The notes under the pieces: model-generated
Databases searched by the model: none
Told to the model about the DNA's origin: nothing
The model's input: the letters and a program-made list of their open reading frames with translations, nothing else
Source: Chlorobiaceae bacterium
GTDB taxonomy: Bacteria; Bacteroidota; Chlorobiia; Chlorobiales; Chlorobiaceae
Assembly (NCBI GenBank): GCA_013334865.1
Contig: JAAXWS010000006.1
Location: 69,306 to 133,305, forward strand
Reading direction: 5' to 3'
DNA: 64,000 nt
Part shown: positions 52,614 to 62,202 of the stretch, piece after piece
How positions within the stretch are numbered: position 1 is the first letter of the stretch
Layout of the letters: every line of letters begins with the position of its first letter
Position numbers and translations under genes: made by a program

Positions 52614-53207
52614 CTATGCCTTTTCCAGGATGCTTTTCATCTTCTTTTTCGCGCGGTTGATCAACGTCGCAACGGTTCCCTCCGGCATCAGCAGGATGTC
52701 GGATATCTCTTCGTAGGATTTCCCTTCGAAAAACTTCAGGACGATCACTTCCCTGTATTTCGAGTCGAGCGCTTCCACAGCTCCCTGAACCTCCTCTGGA
52801 CTATGCCTTTGGTGTTCGGTACCGTCGACACCGAGGTCGGCGACCAGGGTTTCCAGCAGGAACAGGTCTCCCTCCCTGTCTAATACGGCCGGACGCACCT
52901 TTTCCTTTCGAAAAAAACTGATTATTTCGTTGTGGGCAATACGGTAGATCCAGGAAGAGAACGGAAATGAGTGGTCGTAATCGTTCAGATGAAGGTAGGT
53001 CTTGATGAAGATCTCCTGGAGAAGGTCCTGTGCCGAAGCGTTGCTCCGGCATCCGAGCCTGGAGACATAACGCATGAGCGGCGCCTCATACCGGCGCACG
53101 ATCGCCGCAAACCCTTGCCTGTCCTCAAGGGCACGTGCAACCAGCTCCTGGTCGCTGACGGGAGGTTTTACCTGATGTCCGGAGTCTCTGGGCATAGCCG
53201 CAAACAA
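52614..53207 (-). CDS. ECF-type RNA polymerase sigma factor
   Basis: 197 residues. Region 2 is seen as QDLLQEIFIKTYLHLNDYDHSFPFSSWIYRIAHNEIISFFR, region 4 as ALDSKYREVIVLKFFEGKSYEEISDILLMPEGTVATLINRAKKK. The linker between is long for the class (about 40 residues). Downstream it is coupled to a membrane protein, and a DUF2127 gene lies 28 bases upstream. Confidence 0.93.
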   Translation of the reverse strand: MFAAMPRDSGHQVKPPVSDQELVARALEDRQGFAAIVRRYEAPLMRYVSRLGCRSNASAQDLLQEIFIKTYLHLNDYDHSFPFSSWIYRIAHNEIISFFRKEKVRPAVLDREGDLFLLETLVADLGVDGTEHQRHSPEEVQGAVEALDSKYREVIVLKFFEGKSYEEISDILLMPEGTVATLINRAKKKMKSILEKA

Positions 53208-53235
53208 AATACCGAAATTGCATCAAAGGCGTGCA

Positions 53236-53721
53236 TCATGCCCCACCCTCTTTGATGAGGCGGCGGGCACTCCTTTTTTTTATGAGCACATAGGCGACGT
53301 AGAGCACGATCACAAGGTTCAGCGACAAGAACCCGACCTTGATCCAGGAAAAGCCTTTGGCGAGTTCGTAAAACTCTATCGGGAGGTAGACGCTGCAGCT
53401 CACCAGAGCGAACCACTCGGCCCAGGTCCTGGCATACCACAATCCGTAGGCTTCAATGAACCTCATGGCCGAATAGAGTGCCGCCAGCATGGCCAGCAGA
53501 TGGAACTGGCCGGCGGTGATGCCCGATGCGATAAAAGCAAAGACTTTCGGAAAGTGCGCGGCAAGGCCGGACGGTAGCTGGCCGACAAGCTGGCCGGGCG
53601 TCACCGCTGCACCACCATGGAAAAGGGCCAGGAGTGAAAGCAGGATCGCCACCACAAGGAGCCCTTTGGCCGTCTCCAGCATAGCTATGGCCCGCAGGCC
53701 TCCGGTCGTGGTATTCATCAA
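53236..53721 (-). CDS. DUF2127-like integral membrane protein
   Basis: 161 residues with four helices. GLRAIAMLETAKGLLVVAILLSLLALFHG, SAMRFIEAYGLWYARTWAEWFALVSCSVYLPIEFYEL and the ending LIKKRSARRLI fit the DUF2127 family, whose function is unknown. It lies just upstream of the sigma factor on the same strand, so it may share its promoter. Confidence 0.8.
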   Translation of the reverse strand: MMNTTTGGLRAIAMLETAKGLLVVAILLSLLALFHGGAAVTPGQLVGQLPSGLAAHFPKVFAFIASGITAGQFHLLAMLAALYSAMRFIEAYGLWYARTWAEWFALVSCSVYLPIEFYELAKGFSWIKVGFLSLNLVIVLYVAYVLIKKRSARRLIKEGGA

Positions 53722-54015
53722 TGAAGATTGCAGTTAAGGAAATTTCCGGAGTACCGGCGGAAGATGCCGGCACGTTAGGCAGGAGCTCCACGGACGACGC
53801 TATACGATACACCGGGTCCGGAAACATCTCAATCCAAATATAGTGAAGTGAGACGCAATTTTCCCGTCGCCGCTCCCTTTCCCGCGTTCCATAGCCTCCA
53901 GGCAAAGCCGGCAACCACTCTACGGCGATGGAATCATGCGGGTTTGCATGAATAAAAAAAACCGTTTCATTATACCTTACGAGGCAAACGACAACATCTT
54001 ACCAGGAGTACCGAC

Positions 54016-55203
54016 ATGAAATTCACCTTCCATAACCCGACTGATCTCATCTTCGGCGCCGGAATGCTATCGGAGCTCGGCAAGACTGTCGCAGCATATG
54101 GAAAGAAAGCCCTGCTCGTCACCGGCGGGGGCAGTGTAAAACAGAACGGCACCTTCGACCGGGCCGTAAAAAGCCTGAGCGAAGCCGGCGTCTCGATAGC
54201 CGAATGCTCCGGCGTTGAGCCCAACCCCCGGCTTTCGACGGTAGAGAGGGGGGCCGGGATCGCCCGTCGTGAAGGATGCGACGTCGTCGTCGCGCTGGGC
54301 GGAGGAAGCACCATGGATGCAGCCAAGATCATGGCCGCGGCACTCTTCTACGATGGCGACCTGTGGAACATGTTCCTCCATGGCCAGAAGAACCGCCGCC
54401 TCCCGGAGCGTGCGCTCCCGATCGTGACTGTGCCGACCCTTGCCGCAACCGGTTCCGAGATGAACTGCGGATCGGTCATCACCAACGAAGAGACCACCAT
54501 CAAGTCGTTCGTCACCGCCCCTTGCCTCTACCCGAAAGTCGCCATCGTCGACCCGGAACTGACGGTGAGCGTCCCGAAGCACCAGACCGCATTCGGCGTG
54601 TGCGACCTCATCACCCACGTCACCGAATCCTACTTCAACGGCGTCGACGGTACGCCGCTCCAGGACCGCTTCGCCGAAGGGGTAATCCTGACCGCCATGG
54701 AATGGGGCCCCAAAGCCGTGACCGACGGCAACGACCTTGAAGCCCGGGCGCAGGTGCAATGGGCCTCGGTCGTCGCCCTGAACGGATGGGTACAGGTCGG
54801 CACCTTCGGTCCCTACCCGGTGCACATGATCGAGCACGTGCTCTCCGCCCACCACGACATCGCGCACGGCGCCGGGCTTGCCATCGTCAACCCGGCCTGG
54901 ATGAGGTTCGCCGCCAGGACCCGGCCATCACGCTTCGTCCAGTTCGCCGAGCGGATCTTCGGAATCACCCCGAAACATCCCGAAGACCCCGACGCCATCG
55001 CCGAAGGCATCGACCGCTTCGAGGAGTTCCTCCGCTCGATCGGCTGCCCGACCCGCCTGTTCGAGGCCGGCATCGGCGACGCCCTGCTCGCCCGTTATGC
55101 CGAGGACACGGTCATCGTCGCCCACGACGACCAGGGCCGCCTCCCCGGCCGTCCCGCCATGACGCAGGCGGACATCGTCGAGGTTCTCCGCTCTGCGTTG
55201 TAA
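54016..55203 (+). CDS. Iron-containing alcohol dehydrogenase (YqhD/BDH type)
   Basis: 395 residues. The nucleotide-binding GGGSTMDAAKIMAAAL, the metal-binding residues in DLITHVTESYF and HMIEHVLSAHHDIAHGAGLAIV, and the N-terminal FTFHNPTDLIFGAG all fit the YqhD/BDH branch of group III alcohol dehydrogenases. It reduces aldehydes or ketones with NADPH, possibly for detoxification. It is preceded by a 294-base gap and followed 78 bases later by a small SnoaL-like gene. Confidence 0.92.
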   Translation: MKFTFHNPTDLIFGAGMLSELGKTVAAYGKKALLVTGGGSVKQNGTFDRAVKSLSEAGVSIAECSGVEPNPRLSTVERGAGIARREGCDVVVALGGGSTMDAAKIMAAALFYDGDLWNMFLHGQKNRRLPERALPIVTVPTLAATGSEMNCGSVITNEETTIKSFVTAPCLYPKVAIVDPELTVSVPKHQTAFGVCDLITHVTESYFNGVDGTPLQDRFAEGVILTAMEWGPKAVTDGNDLEARAQVQWASVVALNGWVQVGTFGPYPVHMIEHVLSAHHDIAHGAGLAIVNPAWMRFAARTRPSRFVQFAERIFGITPKHPEDPDAIAEGIDRFEEFLRSIGCPTRLFEAGIGDALLARYAEDTVIVAHDDQGRLPGRPAMTQADIVEVLRSAL

Positions 55204-55281
55204 GGCTGGAAAGAAACCATCAGCCGGCCTTGGCCGTTGTTCTTTCTTCGAACGACAACCAGCATCAACAGGAGGCCGGCC

Positions 55282-55629
55282 ATGGGCACACGACAACTGA
55301 TCGATCGCTATCATCGGGCCTGGACGGCCGGCGATTTCACAACGGCACGCGAATGCCTTGCCGACAACCTCGATTTTCGGGGCAGCATTGACACCTTTTC
55401 GACCGCCGATGCGTTCATCGAGGCACTCAGGGGATTCCGGCAGATGCTGCGCGGCGTTACGCTTCTCCAGGGCTATCATGACCGCCAGGGGGCAGCCCTT
55501 CTCTACGACTGCGATACGGCAAGCCCGGCGGGAATCCTCCGCACCGCTGAATTCTTCAGGGTATCGAACGGAAAAATCGAGTCGATCCGCCTGGTCTTCG
55601 ATGCATCGGAACTCAGGAAAGCCAAGTAG
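55282..55629 (+). CDS. SnoaL/NTF2-fold small protein
   Basis: 115 residues from ATG 55282, with AGGAGG seven bases upstream; the track start at 55237 is too early. LIDRYHRAWTAGDFTTARECLADNLDF is typical of the SnoaL/NTF2-like start, and the ending FFRVSNGKIESIRLVFD of its last strands. The fold serves as a hydrolase, isomerase or ligand binder; no catalytic set is obvious. Likely co-transcribed with the alcohol dehydrogenase. Confidence 0.85.
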   Translation: MGTRQLIDRYHRAWTAGDFTTARECLADNLDFRGSIDTFSTADAFIEALRGFRQMLRGVTLLQGYHDRQGAALLYDCDTASPAGILRTAEFFRVSNGKIESIRLVFDASELRKAK

Positions 55630-55754
55630 CCACGAGTCGCCGGGGAAGCACAATAAAATTCTCCATGCGCAAGCAGCCCGGTTTTTCGGGCTCCGGTCAT
55701 CCTGGTGAGTATCGAGAAACTCAACCTGAAGAGGTGATGCCAATCTGAATCACC

Positions 55755-56183
55755 TTATTCAACAGCACTGTTACCATTTCCGATTTTAGACAATACCATG
55801 AGCTTTGCCGCCTCAAGACCGTCTGCAATAGAGCCACTGATGTCTCCTGCAGAAAACCTTGCCGTCGCTCTGCCTGAATAGGCTGCCACCGATTTCGGGT
55901 CAAGCACAATGGCTCTTGTAAAGTCCTCAATTGCTCCTTTCTGATCACCCAGTGCGCACTTCAAGCTTCCGTTAGCAACAAATCCTTTCGAAGATTTTTG
56001 ATCAAGTTCGACCGCTTTTGCCCAATCAACGACAGAGCCCTGAATTGAACGAGCATCAACGGCGGCACCTGTCATCAATAACGATTTATCAGGAGGCGTA
56101 TCCGTCGTGTTCTTACACGCAGACATACCTGTAATCGTGATGACCACAAGCGGAATTGAGAGAAATCGAATCGGTAGTTTCAT
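55755..56183 (-). CDS. Lipoprotein with tetratricopeptide repeats
   Basis: 142 residues. A lipoprotein signal peptide ends in the lipobox GMSAC, followed by a polar linker and two to three TPR units (SVVDWAKAVELDQKSSKGF; GDQKGAIEDFTRAIVLDPKSVAAYSGRAT). It overlaps the stop of the CDF exporter gene by four bases (ATGA) and may belong to the same transcript. Probably a periplasmic scaffold. Confidence 0.8.
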   Translation of the reverse strand: MKLPIRFLSIPLVVITITGMSACKNTTDTPPDKSLLMTGAAVDARSIQGSVVDWAKAVELDQKSSKGFVANGSLKCALGDQKGAIEDFTRAIVLDPKSVAAYSGRATARFSAGDISGSIADGLEAAKLMVLSKIGNGNSAVE

Positions 56184-57232
56184 GACATCTTGCGTTTTAA
56201 TTCAGACAAATCAAATCCATCTTCACACTCAGCATCATCCTTGTCATCAACATATTTGTGTTTATGGTTTTCTGATATGTTCATAACGCTCCATTCAATC
56301 GAGCGCTTGAACGCACCCTTTCTGACGGGGCACTCCCGCCTGTCGCAGATTTCGCATGAGTAGTCGAGGCACCCGTCCGTATGGACAAACATTTCGATGC
56401 TTTCTCCGAAATGGTTATTGACCAGATAATTGAGTTTGTCGATCTCCGCGTGGGACTCATGGACATTGAAATACCAGGGAATGGTGAGATGGCAGTCCAG
56501 ATGCAGGGTACTGCCGTATTTGATAATCCGGGCATTATGGAGGTCGATCCAGTTTTCATCCCTGTTTGCCTGCAATAATCCGACCATTTTCTTCAGCAGC
56601 TCTTCGTCGGCCTCGTCCATAATGCCGCTGAGGGAATCCCGCACAATCCTGTACCCCGTAGAGACAATCAGCAAAGCGAAAACAAGAGCCACGGCGCTGT
56701 CGAGCCAGGCAAGCCCTGTGAAAAACAGCAGTATCAGCCCAACAAGAATGCCAATCGTCGAGTAAGTGTCAGACTGCAGGTGCTTTCCGCTCGCAACAAG
56801 TGCAAGCGAGTTGTTTTTCCTGCCTTTCCTGATTGCAACCGCACCTACCAGATAATTGATCATGGCCGTTATGCTGATCAGGATGATTCCATAATCAAGT
56901 TTTGCCACGGGATGGGGATTCCCGAGGTTTTTGGCCGCCTCGAAGATAATGAGCACGCCTGCAGCGGAAATCAAGGTCCCCTCAACTGCCGCCGAAACGA
57001 ACTCGACCTTGCCATGACCGTAAGGATGCCGGCGATCCCTCGGTTTTGCTGAAACATAAAGACTGTAAAGACCGATAAAACCGCTGGCCACATTCACCGT
57101 GCTTTCAAGGGCATCGGTCAGAATTGCTACCGAATGAGTGATATACCAGGCTATGAGTTTGACGATAAACAGGAAGACACCTGTTATGACCACAAGCTTC
57201 TGGAAATTATAGTTTTGTTTTGCCGCTGTCAT
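56180..57232 (-). CDS. Cation diffusion facilitator (CDF) exporter
   Basis: 350 residues. Six helices with the CDF landmarks: AILTDALEST in helix 2, HPYGHGKVEFVSA in the loop, HLQSDTYSTIGILVG in helix 5. The C-terminal domain carries a Cys cluster (CLDYSCEICDRRECPV) that could bind a metal and is unusual. CDF proteins export Zn2+, Fe2+ or Mn2+. The helix-2 site is DxxxE rather than DxxxD, so specificity cannot be assigned. Confidence 0.88.
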   Translation of the reverse strand: MTAAKQNYNFQKLVVITGVFLFIVKLIAWYITHSVAILTDALESTVNVASGFIGLYSLYVSAKPRDRRHPYGHGKVEFVSAAVEGTLISAAGVLIIFEAAKNLGNPHPVAKLDYGIILISITAMINYLVGAVAIRKGRKNNSLALVASGKHLQSDTYSTIGILVGLILLFFTGLAWLDSAVALVFALLIVSTGYRIVRDSLSGIMDEADEELLKKMVGLLQANRDENWIDLHNARIIKYGSTLHLDCHLTIPWYFNVHESHAEIDKLNYLVNNHFGESIEMFVHTDGCLDYSCEICDRRECPVRKGAFKRSIEWSVMNISENHKHKYVDDKDDAECEDGFDLSELKRKMS

Positions 57233-57272
57233 GGCAGTACCGTAGCTCCTTGTTAATAATTACAACGCCGAC

Positions 57273-59837
57273 TCAATCAAGACTGAACTTGCCGATGCAC
57301 TTCACTCCTTCAAACCAAAGAACGCTTCCAATTCCTGCAGCGACACAAACAAGCAGTTCAAGGTGATTCAGGGGGGAGAACCTGAAAAGAGTTCCAAATA
57401 CCGGCACATAAAGAACAATTCCTAAAAACAGTATCGCCCCGGCCGCCACAGGCATCAATGCCTTGTTCGGAAGACGAAGGGTAGCAATGATCGTACGGCT
57501 CCAGGATCGATTGGTCAGAATCAGTCCGAGATTTGCTACGATCAGCGTGGTAAAGGTCAGCGCCCGGACTTTCTGTTCGCTCATGCCCAGGGAGAGGGAA
57601 AAGCCGAAAACACCCAGCACGGCGGCAAGCACGATCACCCCCTGCATGATGCTGATCAAAAGAGTCTTGCGCTCGAACAGCGCCTGGCGAGAACTCCGGG
57701 GAGGACGGTTCATGACCAACGTCTCTTCCCTTTCGGCCTCAAAAACTATTGAGCAGGCGGGATCGATAATCAACTGCAGAAAAGCGATATGCGCCGGAAG
57801 CAGTACCATCGGCCAATGAAACAGCACCGGGATGAGCGACATGCCGGCAATGGGGACATGAATCGCCAGGATGTAGGCGATGGCCTTCCGGATATTGTCG
57901 AATACCCGGCGTCCAAGCCTGACGGCCTGGACAATCGAGGCAAAATCATCATCAAGCAGCACCAGGTCTGCCGATTCACGGGCGACATCGGTCCCCCGCC
58001 CACCCATTGCTATTCCGATATTCGCCGCCTTCAGGGCCGGTGCGTCATTAACGCCGTCCCCGGTCATGGCCACTATCTCCCCGTTGGCTTTAAGCGCGTT
58101 GACAATTCGCAGTTTCTGTTCCGGAACAACACGGGCAAAAATATTGACGGACTTGATCCGTTCCTGCAACTCCGCATCGCTCATGTGCTGCAACTCGGAT
58201 CCGGTGATAACCGACCCGGGGTCTTTAAGTCCGATCTGCTGCGCGATAGTACAGGCGGTGCCGGCATAATCACCAGTGACCATGACAATCCGGATACCGG
58301 CCTGATAGCATTCGGCCAGAGCGGCGGGTACTGAAGGCCGCACCGGATCGGAAAGACCGATCAGGCCAAGGAATTCAAACCCGAAATCGTGCTGTTTGGC
58401 AGGCAGGTCCGGAGCCGCACAATAGGCCCTTGCCACCCCCAGAACCCGCAACCCTTCGGAAGCCATGACATTGATATGGTTTGAAATCAGGGTGACCTGC
58501 CGATCATCAAAATGGCAAAGATCGAAGATTGCTTCGGGAGCGCCCTTGGCAGCAATGATATAGTGATCGCCCTGAGGGGACTTCCAGACACGGGAAAGCG
58601 ACAGGAGCTCTTTGGAGATCGGATACTCTTGCAAAAAGTCCCAATCATGATGCAGAAGGGAGTGATTGTCGACATGATCGGCCGCCAGTGCCCTGATGGC
58701 TTTTTCCATCGGGTCAAAGGGGTCGAGCTGGCTTGCAAGAATACCGACTTCGACAAGAGCCCTGGATTCATCCGGCAAGGCATCAGGAAAAGCCGGGTCA
58801 ACCGCCACATATCCCTGTCCTGAAAACAGCTTTCTGACCGACATGCGGTTCATGGTCAAGGTACCGGTCTTATCAACGCAGAGCACCGTCGCCGCCCCCA
58901 GTGTTTCGATGGTCGGCATACGACGGGTAAGCACCTGTTTTTTTGAAATGCGCCATGCTCCCATCGCCAGAAAGATGACCAGCACAACCGGGAGCTCTTC
59001 AGGCAAAACCGCCATAGCAAGGGTTATGCCTGCGAGCACCCCGTTGAGCCAATCGCCATGGGTAAGGCTGTAGAAAACGATCACCAAAATGCAAAAAGAG
59101 AGCCCGACCAGAGAGAGCCTGCGCACCCAAGCCCCGGTCTCTTTCTGCAGAAGCGTCTCCTCCTGCTGGACTGTTTGCAATACCTTGCCGATCTTACCCA
59201 GCTCGGTTTGCCCCCCGGTTTCCGTCACTTTTGCAATTCCCTGGCCTTGAACTACCATAGTGCCCGAGTAGATGTAGGGAAGGTCGTCGCCTCCGGGCCT
59301 CACCACGATGTCATCCATTTTCCGATCACTCTTCCTTACCGGGAGTGATTCGCCGGTCAGAAGTGATTCGTCAACCAGGAGATTCAGGCTTGCCAGAATT
59401 TCAGCGTCTGCCGGAATCCGGTCCCCTTCATTCACGATCAGGATATCGCCACGCACCACCTCGCGGCCGGCGATCCTCCGTTCAGAACCCTCCCTGACGA
59501 CCAGTGCACGGGGACTGGAAAGCTCCCTTAACGACTCCAGCGCATTTTCCGTCTTCCGTTTCTGATAAAAGGTGAGTGCCATGACAAAAATGACAAAAGC
59601 AAGCAGCATGAGCGCTTCCTGACCATCACCAAGCACCAGATAGACTGCTCCGCAAGCAGCCAGGAGCAGAAACATCGGTTCACGCACGATATCCAGTGCA
59701 GTGGACAGAATGCCTCGACGCCCTGCGGCGGCAAGTTCATTGTATCCATCCGCTGACAGCCTGATGGCAACCTCAGCATCCGAAAGGCCTGAGTATTCTC
59801 CAGGTTTCAATTCTTTGTTCATGGCCGGAGGCAACAA
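57273..59837 (-). CDS. P-type cation-transporting ATPase
   Basis: 854 residues. Phosphorylation site CVDKTGTLTMN, actuator loop LLTGESLPV, hinge MTGDGVNDAPALKAANIGIAM and about eight to ten helices are intact. The ion-site helix 4 reads AVLPEELPVVLVIF (PEEL instead of the PEGL of Ca2+ pumps) and the helix-6 NLxxD motif is replaced by LIIDPACSI. It is therefore a P2-like pump whose ion is uncertain. It lies 40 bases upstream of the CDF gene and 27 bases after the PerM-like gene on the same strand. Confidence 0.93.
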   Translation of the reverse strand: MLPPAMNKELKPGEYSGLSDAEVAIRLSADGYNELAAAGRRGILSTALDIVREPMFLLLAACGAVYLVLGDGQEALMLLAFVIFVMALTFYQKRKTENALESLRELSSPRALVVREGSERRIAGREVVRGDILIVNEGDRIPADAEILASLNLLVDESLLTGESLPVRKSDRKMDDIVVRPGGDDLPYIYSGTMVVQGQGIAKVTETGGQTELGKIGKVLQTVQQEETLLQKETGAWVRRLSLVGLSFCILVIVFYSLTHGDWLNGVLAGITLAMAVLPEELPVVLVIFLAMGAWRISKKQVLTRRMPTIETLGAATVLCVDKTGTLTMNRMSVRKLFSGQGYVAVDPAFPDALPDESRALVEVGILASQLDPFDPMEKAIRALAADHVDNHSLLHHDWDFLQEYPISKELLSLSRVWKSPQGDHYIIAAKGAPEAIFDLCHFDDRQVTLISNHINVMASEGLRVLGVARAYCAAPDLPAKQHDFGFEFLGLIGLSDPVRPSVPAALAECYQAGIRIVMVTGDYAGTACTIAQQIGLKDPGSVITGSELQHMSDAELQERIKSVNIFARVVPEQKLRIVNALKANGEIVAMTGDGVNDAPALKAANIGIAMGGRGTDVARESADLVLLDDDFASIVQAVRLGRRVFDNIRKAIAYILAIHVPIAGMSLIPVLFHWPMVLLPAHIAFLQLIIDPACSIVFEAEREETLVMNRPPRSSRQALFERKTLLISIMQGVIVLAAVLGVFGFSLSLGMSEQKVRALTFTTLIVANLGLILTNRSWSRTIIATLRLPNKALMPVAAGAILFLGIVLYVPVFGTLFRFSPLNHLELLVCVAAGIGSVLWFEGVKCIGKFSLD

Positions 59838-59864
59838 CGTTGACCCAAGCCACGACGGATGTGC

Positions 59865-60953
59865 CTATACATCGGATCGCCCCTCTTTGATACCTGCCAG
59901 ATAGCCTCCGAACGACTCCTCGTACATCTCCCAGACGGTCATGAAAAGCGCCGAAATGATAGGGCCGACAAATATTCCGAAAATGCCGAACATCCCGATT
60001 CCGCCAAGCGTACCAAAAAAAATAAGGAGTTCGTGCAACTGCGTGTCTCGTCCCACCAGTATTGGCCGAACGATATTGTCGATAGGGTGCACAACGATAC
60101 TTAAAAACAGAAAAACACTCACAGCCTGAAGGTGCTGGCCCGTGACGACCAGATAGATAATTGCCGGCACCCAGACAAAAATCCAGGTCAGCGGTGGGCC
60201 AAGAATCGGGAACATCAGGAGTACGGACATGACCGCGCCCCAGAAAATGGCGTTGTCAATACCGGCAAAATGAAATGCCAGACCCGAAAGCGTACCTTGT
60301 AAAACACCAAGGGCCAGGCACCCCTTGAGGGTTGCCCGGGTCACTGAAAGAAATTTGTCGAGCAACCGGTGAGAATCCGCCACTGAGAGCGGAAGATAGG
60401 AAAGTCCCGTTTCCAGCAGCTGTCTGCCGTCCCGGATCAGGAAGAACATGGTGTAGAGGAAAACAAACAGCAGGAGCAGATCATTGATCGCCGTAAAGGT
60501 AAAAGATGAGAGGGTATCAAAAAGAATCGAGCCGGTTTTTCCCGCTACGTCACCAGCTTTCCGGAGAATCTCCTCACGATAAAGTTCAAGTTCACGATAA
60601 AATGGAACTGAACGCAGCTGCAGGTCCAAGGCGGCCGGATCCTGGAGTTGCTGCCTGACCCATGGCACGGCAACCCCGCTGATCTTGACCGCCTGCTGCA
60701 AAACAACGCCGATCAACAATGCCAGAGGAACAATGAGCATGACCAACATGGTGAACATGGTCATTGCCGCACTCAGGCTTTTGCTACCCCGCAACCATTT
60801 CATGAAACGATTGTTTATCGGAGAAGCAAGAGCCGAAAAGATCGCAGCCATGACAATCGCCATGAAAAAATACCGGATCATGGCAAGAAATATCGCAGAA
60901 ATGAACAGGACCACCAGGAGAAGAATAATCTGATCCGGCTTAAATCGGTTCAT
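59865..60953 (-). CDS. AI-2E/PerM family membrane protein
   Basis: 362 residues with about eight helices. The family signature appears as VGRDTQLHELLIFFGTLGGIGMFGIFGIFVGPIISALF in two parts, VGRDTQLHELLIFFGTLGG and IFGIFVGPIISALF. These proteins are exporters or Na+/H+ antiporters of ill-defined substrate. The start is near a CATAATTC gap; no ribosome site is obvious. It leads a same-strand run to the P-type ATPase and CDF genes, so all may be one ion-homeostasis unit. Confidence 0.88.
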   Translation of the reverse strand: MNRFKPDQIILLLVVLFISAIFLAMIRYFFMAIVMAAIFSALASPINNRFMKWLRGSKSLSAAMTMFTMLVMLIVPLALLIGVVLQQAVKISGVAVPWVRQQLQDPAALDLQLRSVPFYRELELYREEILRKAGDVAGKTGSILFDTLSSFTFTAINDLLLLFVFLYTMFFLIRDGRQLLETGLSYLPLSVADSHRLLDKFLSVTRATLKGCLALGVLQGTLSGLAFHFAGIDNAIFWGAVMSVLLMFPILGPPLTWIFVWVPAIIYLVVTGQHLQAVSVFLFLSIVVHPIDNIVRPILVGRDTQLHELLIFFGTLGGIGMFGIFGIFVGPIISALFMTVWEMYEESFGGYLAGIKEGRSDV

Positions 60954-61138
60954 AATTCATGGCACATTATGGCTATCGCACTCTTTTCCATTCATCAGCA
61001 TCACGACAACATCCTCATCGAAGGAATCAAATTATACCAATAGTCAACTATCCATATCATACTTACGACAAACCCCAGAAATCAACCATAATGTTTGCCG
61101 TCATACTTCTTGCGCATGATACCGGCGACCAACGAAAC

Positions 61139-61831
61139 TCAATCCAGAACACATCGAACCGACATGCCGTCCCGCTTCTCTTCAGCACTGTTTATGATTG
61201 AAGGCACATGGTAATTAATCAACCTGTAGCGAGCCATTGTAAGATTGTATTCTGTTGAAGACCAGAAATAGGCACTTTTGTTGAGAAAATATGAATCACC
61301 ATTTATACCGCGAAGTCCACCGGGAAGGGCGCTGAACTCGCTCTTGGTCTCGGCACCTGAGTTTGGTTTTTCCCATAGCAGATCATTTACATCTTTCATT
61401 TTTCCACCAGCAAGCGCCTCACCGCCAAGTTGTTCGGTCAAAACCGACCACTCTTTGTCGCTCGGAACATGTGAACCTTTAGGAGTCAGGCCACGAGGGT
61501 CATTCACCGCATACCAGTTATAGAGTCGGCCATACTTTTTACCATTACCCGGGTCGTTATTGTAGAAGGTCCAGGCACCCTCACCCTTTTGGGCAGCATC
61601 GTACCACTCTTCAGCAGTTTTTGCGTACCGGACAGGATCACCATTGCGATAATGAGTAACATTCAAGTTTGTCTGAGTCCAAACCTGACTTCCGATAGCC
61701 ACTGCCTTATATCGATTTCCATCAATATCGGCTATCTCATTCGGAGTTGCGTTAACAAGTCCCGGGATCGACATCATAATTGTCATTGCCAGGGCAAAAA
61801 GGCCATAGACGAATCTGTATTTCATTCTCAT
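61139..61831 (-). CDS. Secreted FISUMP-domain protein
   Basis: 230 residues from ATG 61831 (MRMKYRFVYGLFALAMTIMM), with a signal peptide ending near VNA; the track start adds 24 residues. The domain shows the Fibrobacter major paralogous pattern: DIDGNRYKAVAIGSQVWTQTNL, KYGRLYNWYAVND, GSHVPSDKEWSVLTEQLGG, SAYFWSSTEYN and DGMSVRCVLD. It is likely surface exposed. The same fold superfamily is used by the Lcl-domain protein at 50.9 kb. It follows the zf-TFIIB gene. Confidence 0.88.
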   Translation of the reverse strand: MRMKYRFVYGLFALAMTIMMSIPGLVNATPNEIADIDGNRYKAVAIGSQVWTQTNLNVTHYRNGDPVRYAKTAEEWYDAAQKGEGAWTFYNNDPGNGKKYGRLYNWYAVNDPRGLTPKGSHVPSDKEWSVLTEQLGGEALAGGKMKDVNDLLWEKPNSGAETKSEFSALPGGLRGINGDSYFLNKSAYFWSSTEYNLTMARYRLINYHVPSIINSAEEKRDGMSVRCVLD

Positions 61832-61863
61832 CGTTTTCCACATTTTCGTTATCACACGAATGC

Positions 61864-61891
61864 ATAATGTATTATCCTTACAGCACAACCA
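61864..61891 (-). promoter_or_regulatory. 28-base leader repeat, copy 1
   Basis: The sequence (plus strand: ATAATGTATTATCC then TTACAGCACAACCA) recurs at 62917-62944 with two substitutions. Both copies sit 15-35 bases upstream of a minus-strand start codon (FISUMP gene here). It may be a shared promoter or leader element. Confidence 0.5.
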
Positions 61892-61899
61892 TAACTTTC

Positions 61900-62202
61900 T
61901 CAATCAAACAGTTCGCCGAGGAAACCGAGCGGCCCACCATGTTTTTTCCTTTTTCCAGTTCTCGGGTCTATATAATATCCATGTCCTTCATGCTCATGGT
62001 CATGATGCCCATGATGGGATTCCATGTTTCGAGAATCACTCCGATATTCATTGGAGACACTTCCAACAGAAGAGCGTTCAATGATTTTGTCAAGTTCTCC
62101 TTTGTCAAGCCAAACCCCACGGCACTCCGGACAGTAATCAATTTCAATTCCTTGTCGCTCAGTGATCAGAAGATCAACGCTTTTGCATTCAGGGCATTTC
62201 AT
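61900..62202 (-). CDS. zf-TFIIB-like small zinc-finger protein
   Basis: 100 residues. N-terminal zinc finger CPECKSVDLL...YCPECRGVWLDKGELDKII (two CxxC pairs and the typical GVWLD helix). A His-rich segment follows (HHGHHDHEHEGHG) and a Gly/Lys-rich tail. zf-TFIIB proteins are of unknown function, possibly metal handling. A four-box array lies 128 bases upstream. Confidence 0.85.
   Translation of the reverse strand: MKCPECKSVDLLITERQGIEIDYCPECRGVWLDKGELDKIIERSSVGSVSNEYRSDSRNMESHHGHHDHEHEGHGYYIDPRTGKRKKHGGPLGFLGELFD

Noticed and set aside
55670-55695. Hairpin AGCCCG...CGGGCT after the SnoaL-like gene
   Set aside because: The T run is inside the loop and the stem is only six base pairs, so it is not a convincing terminator.
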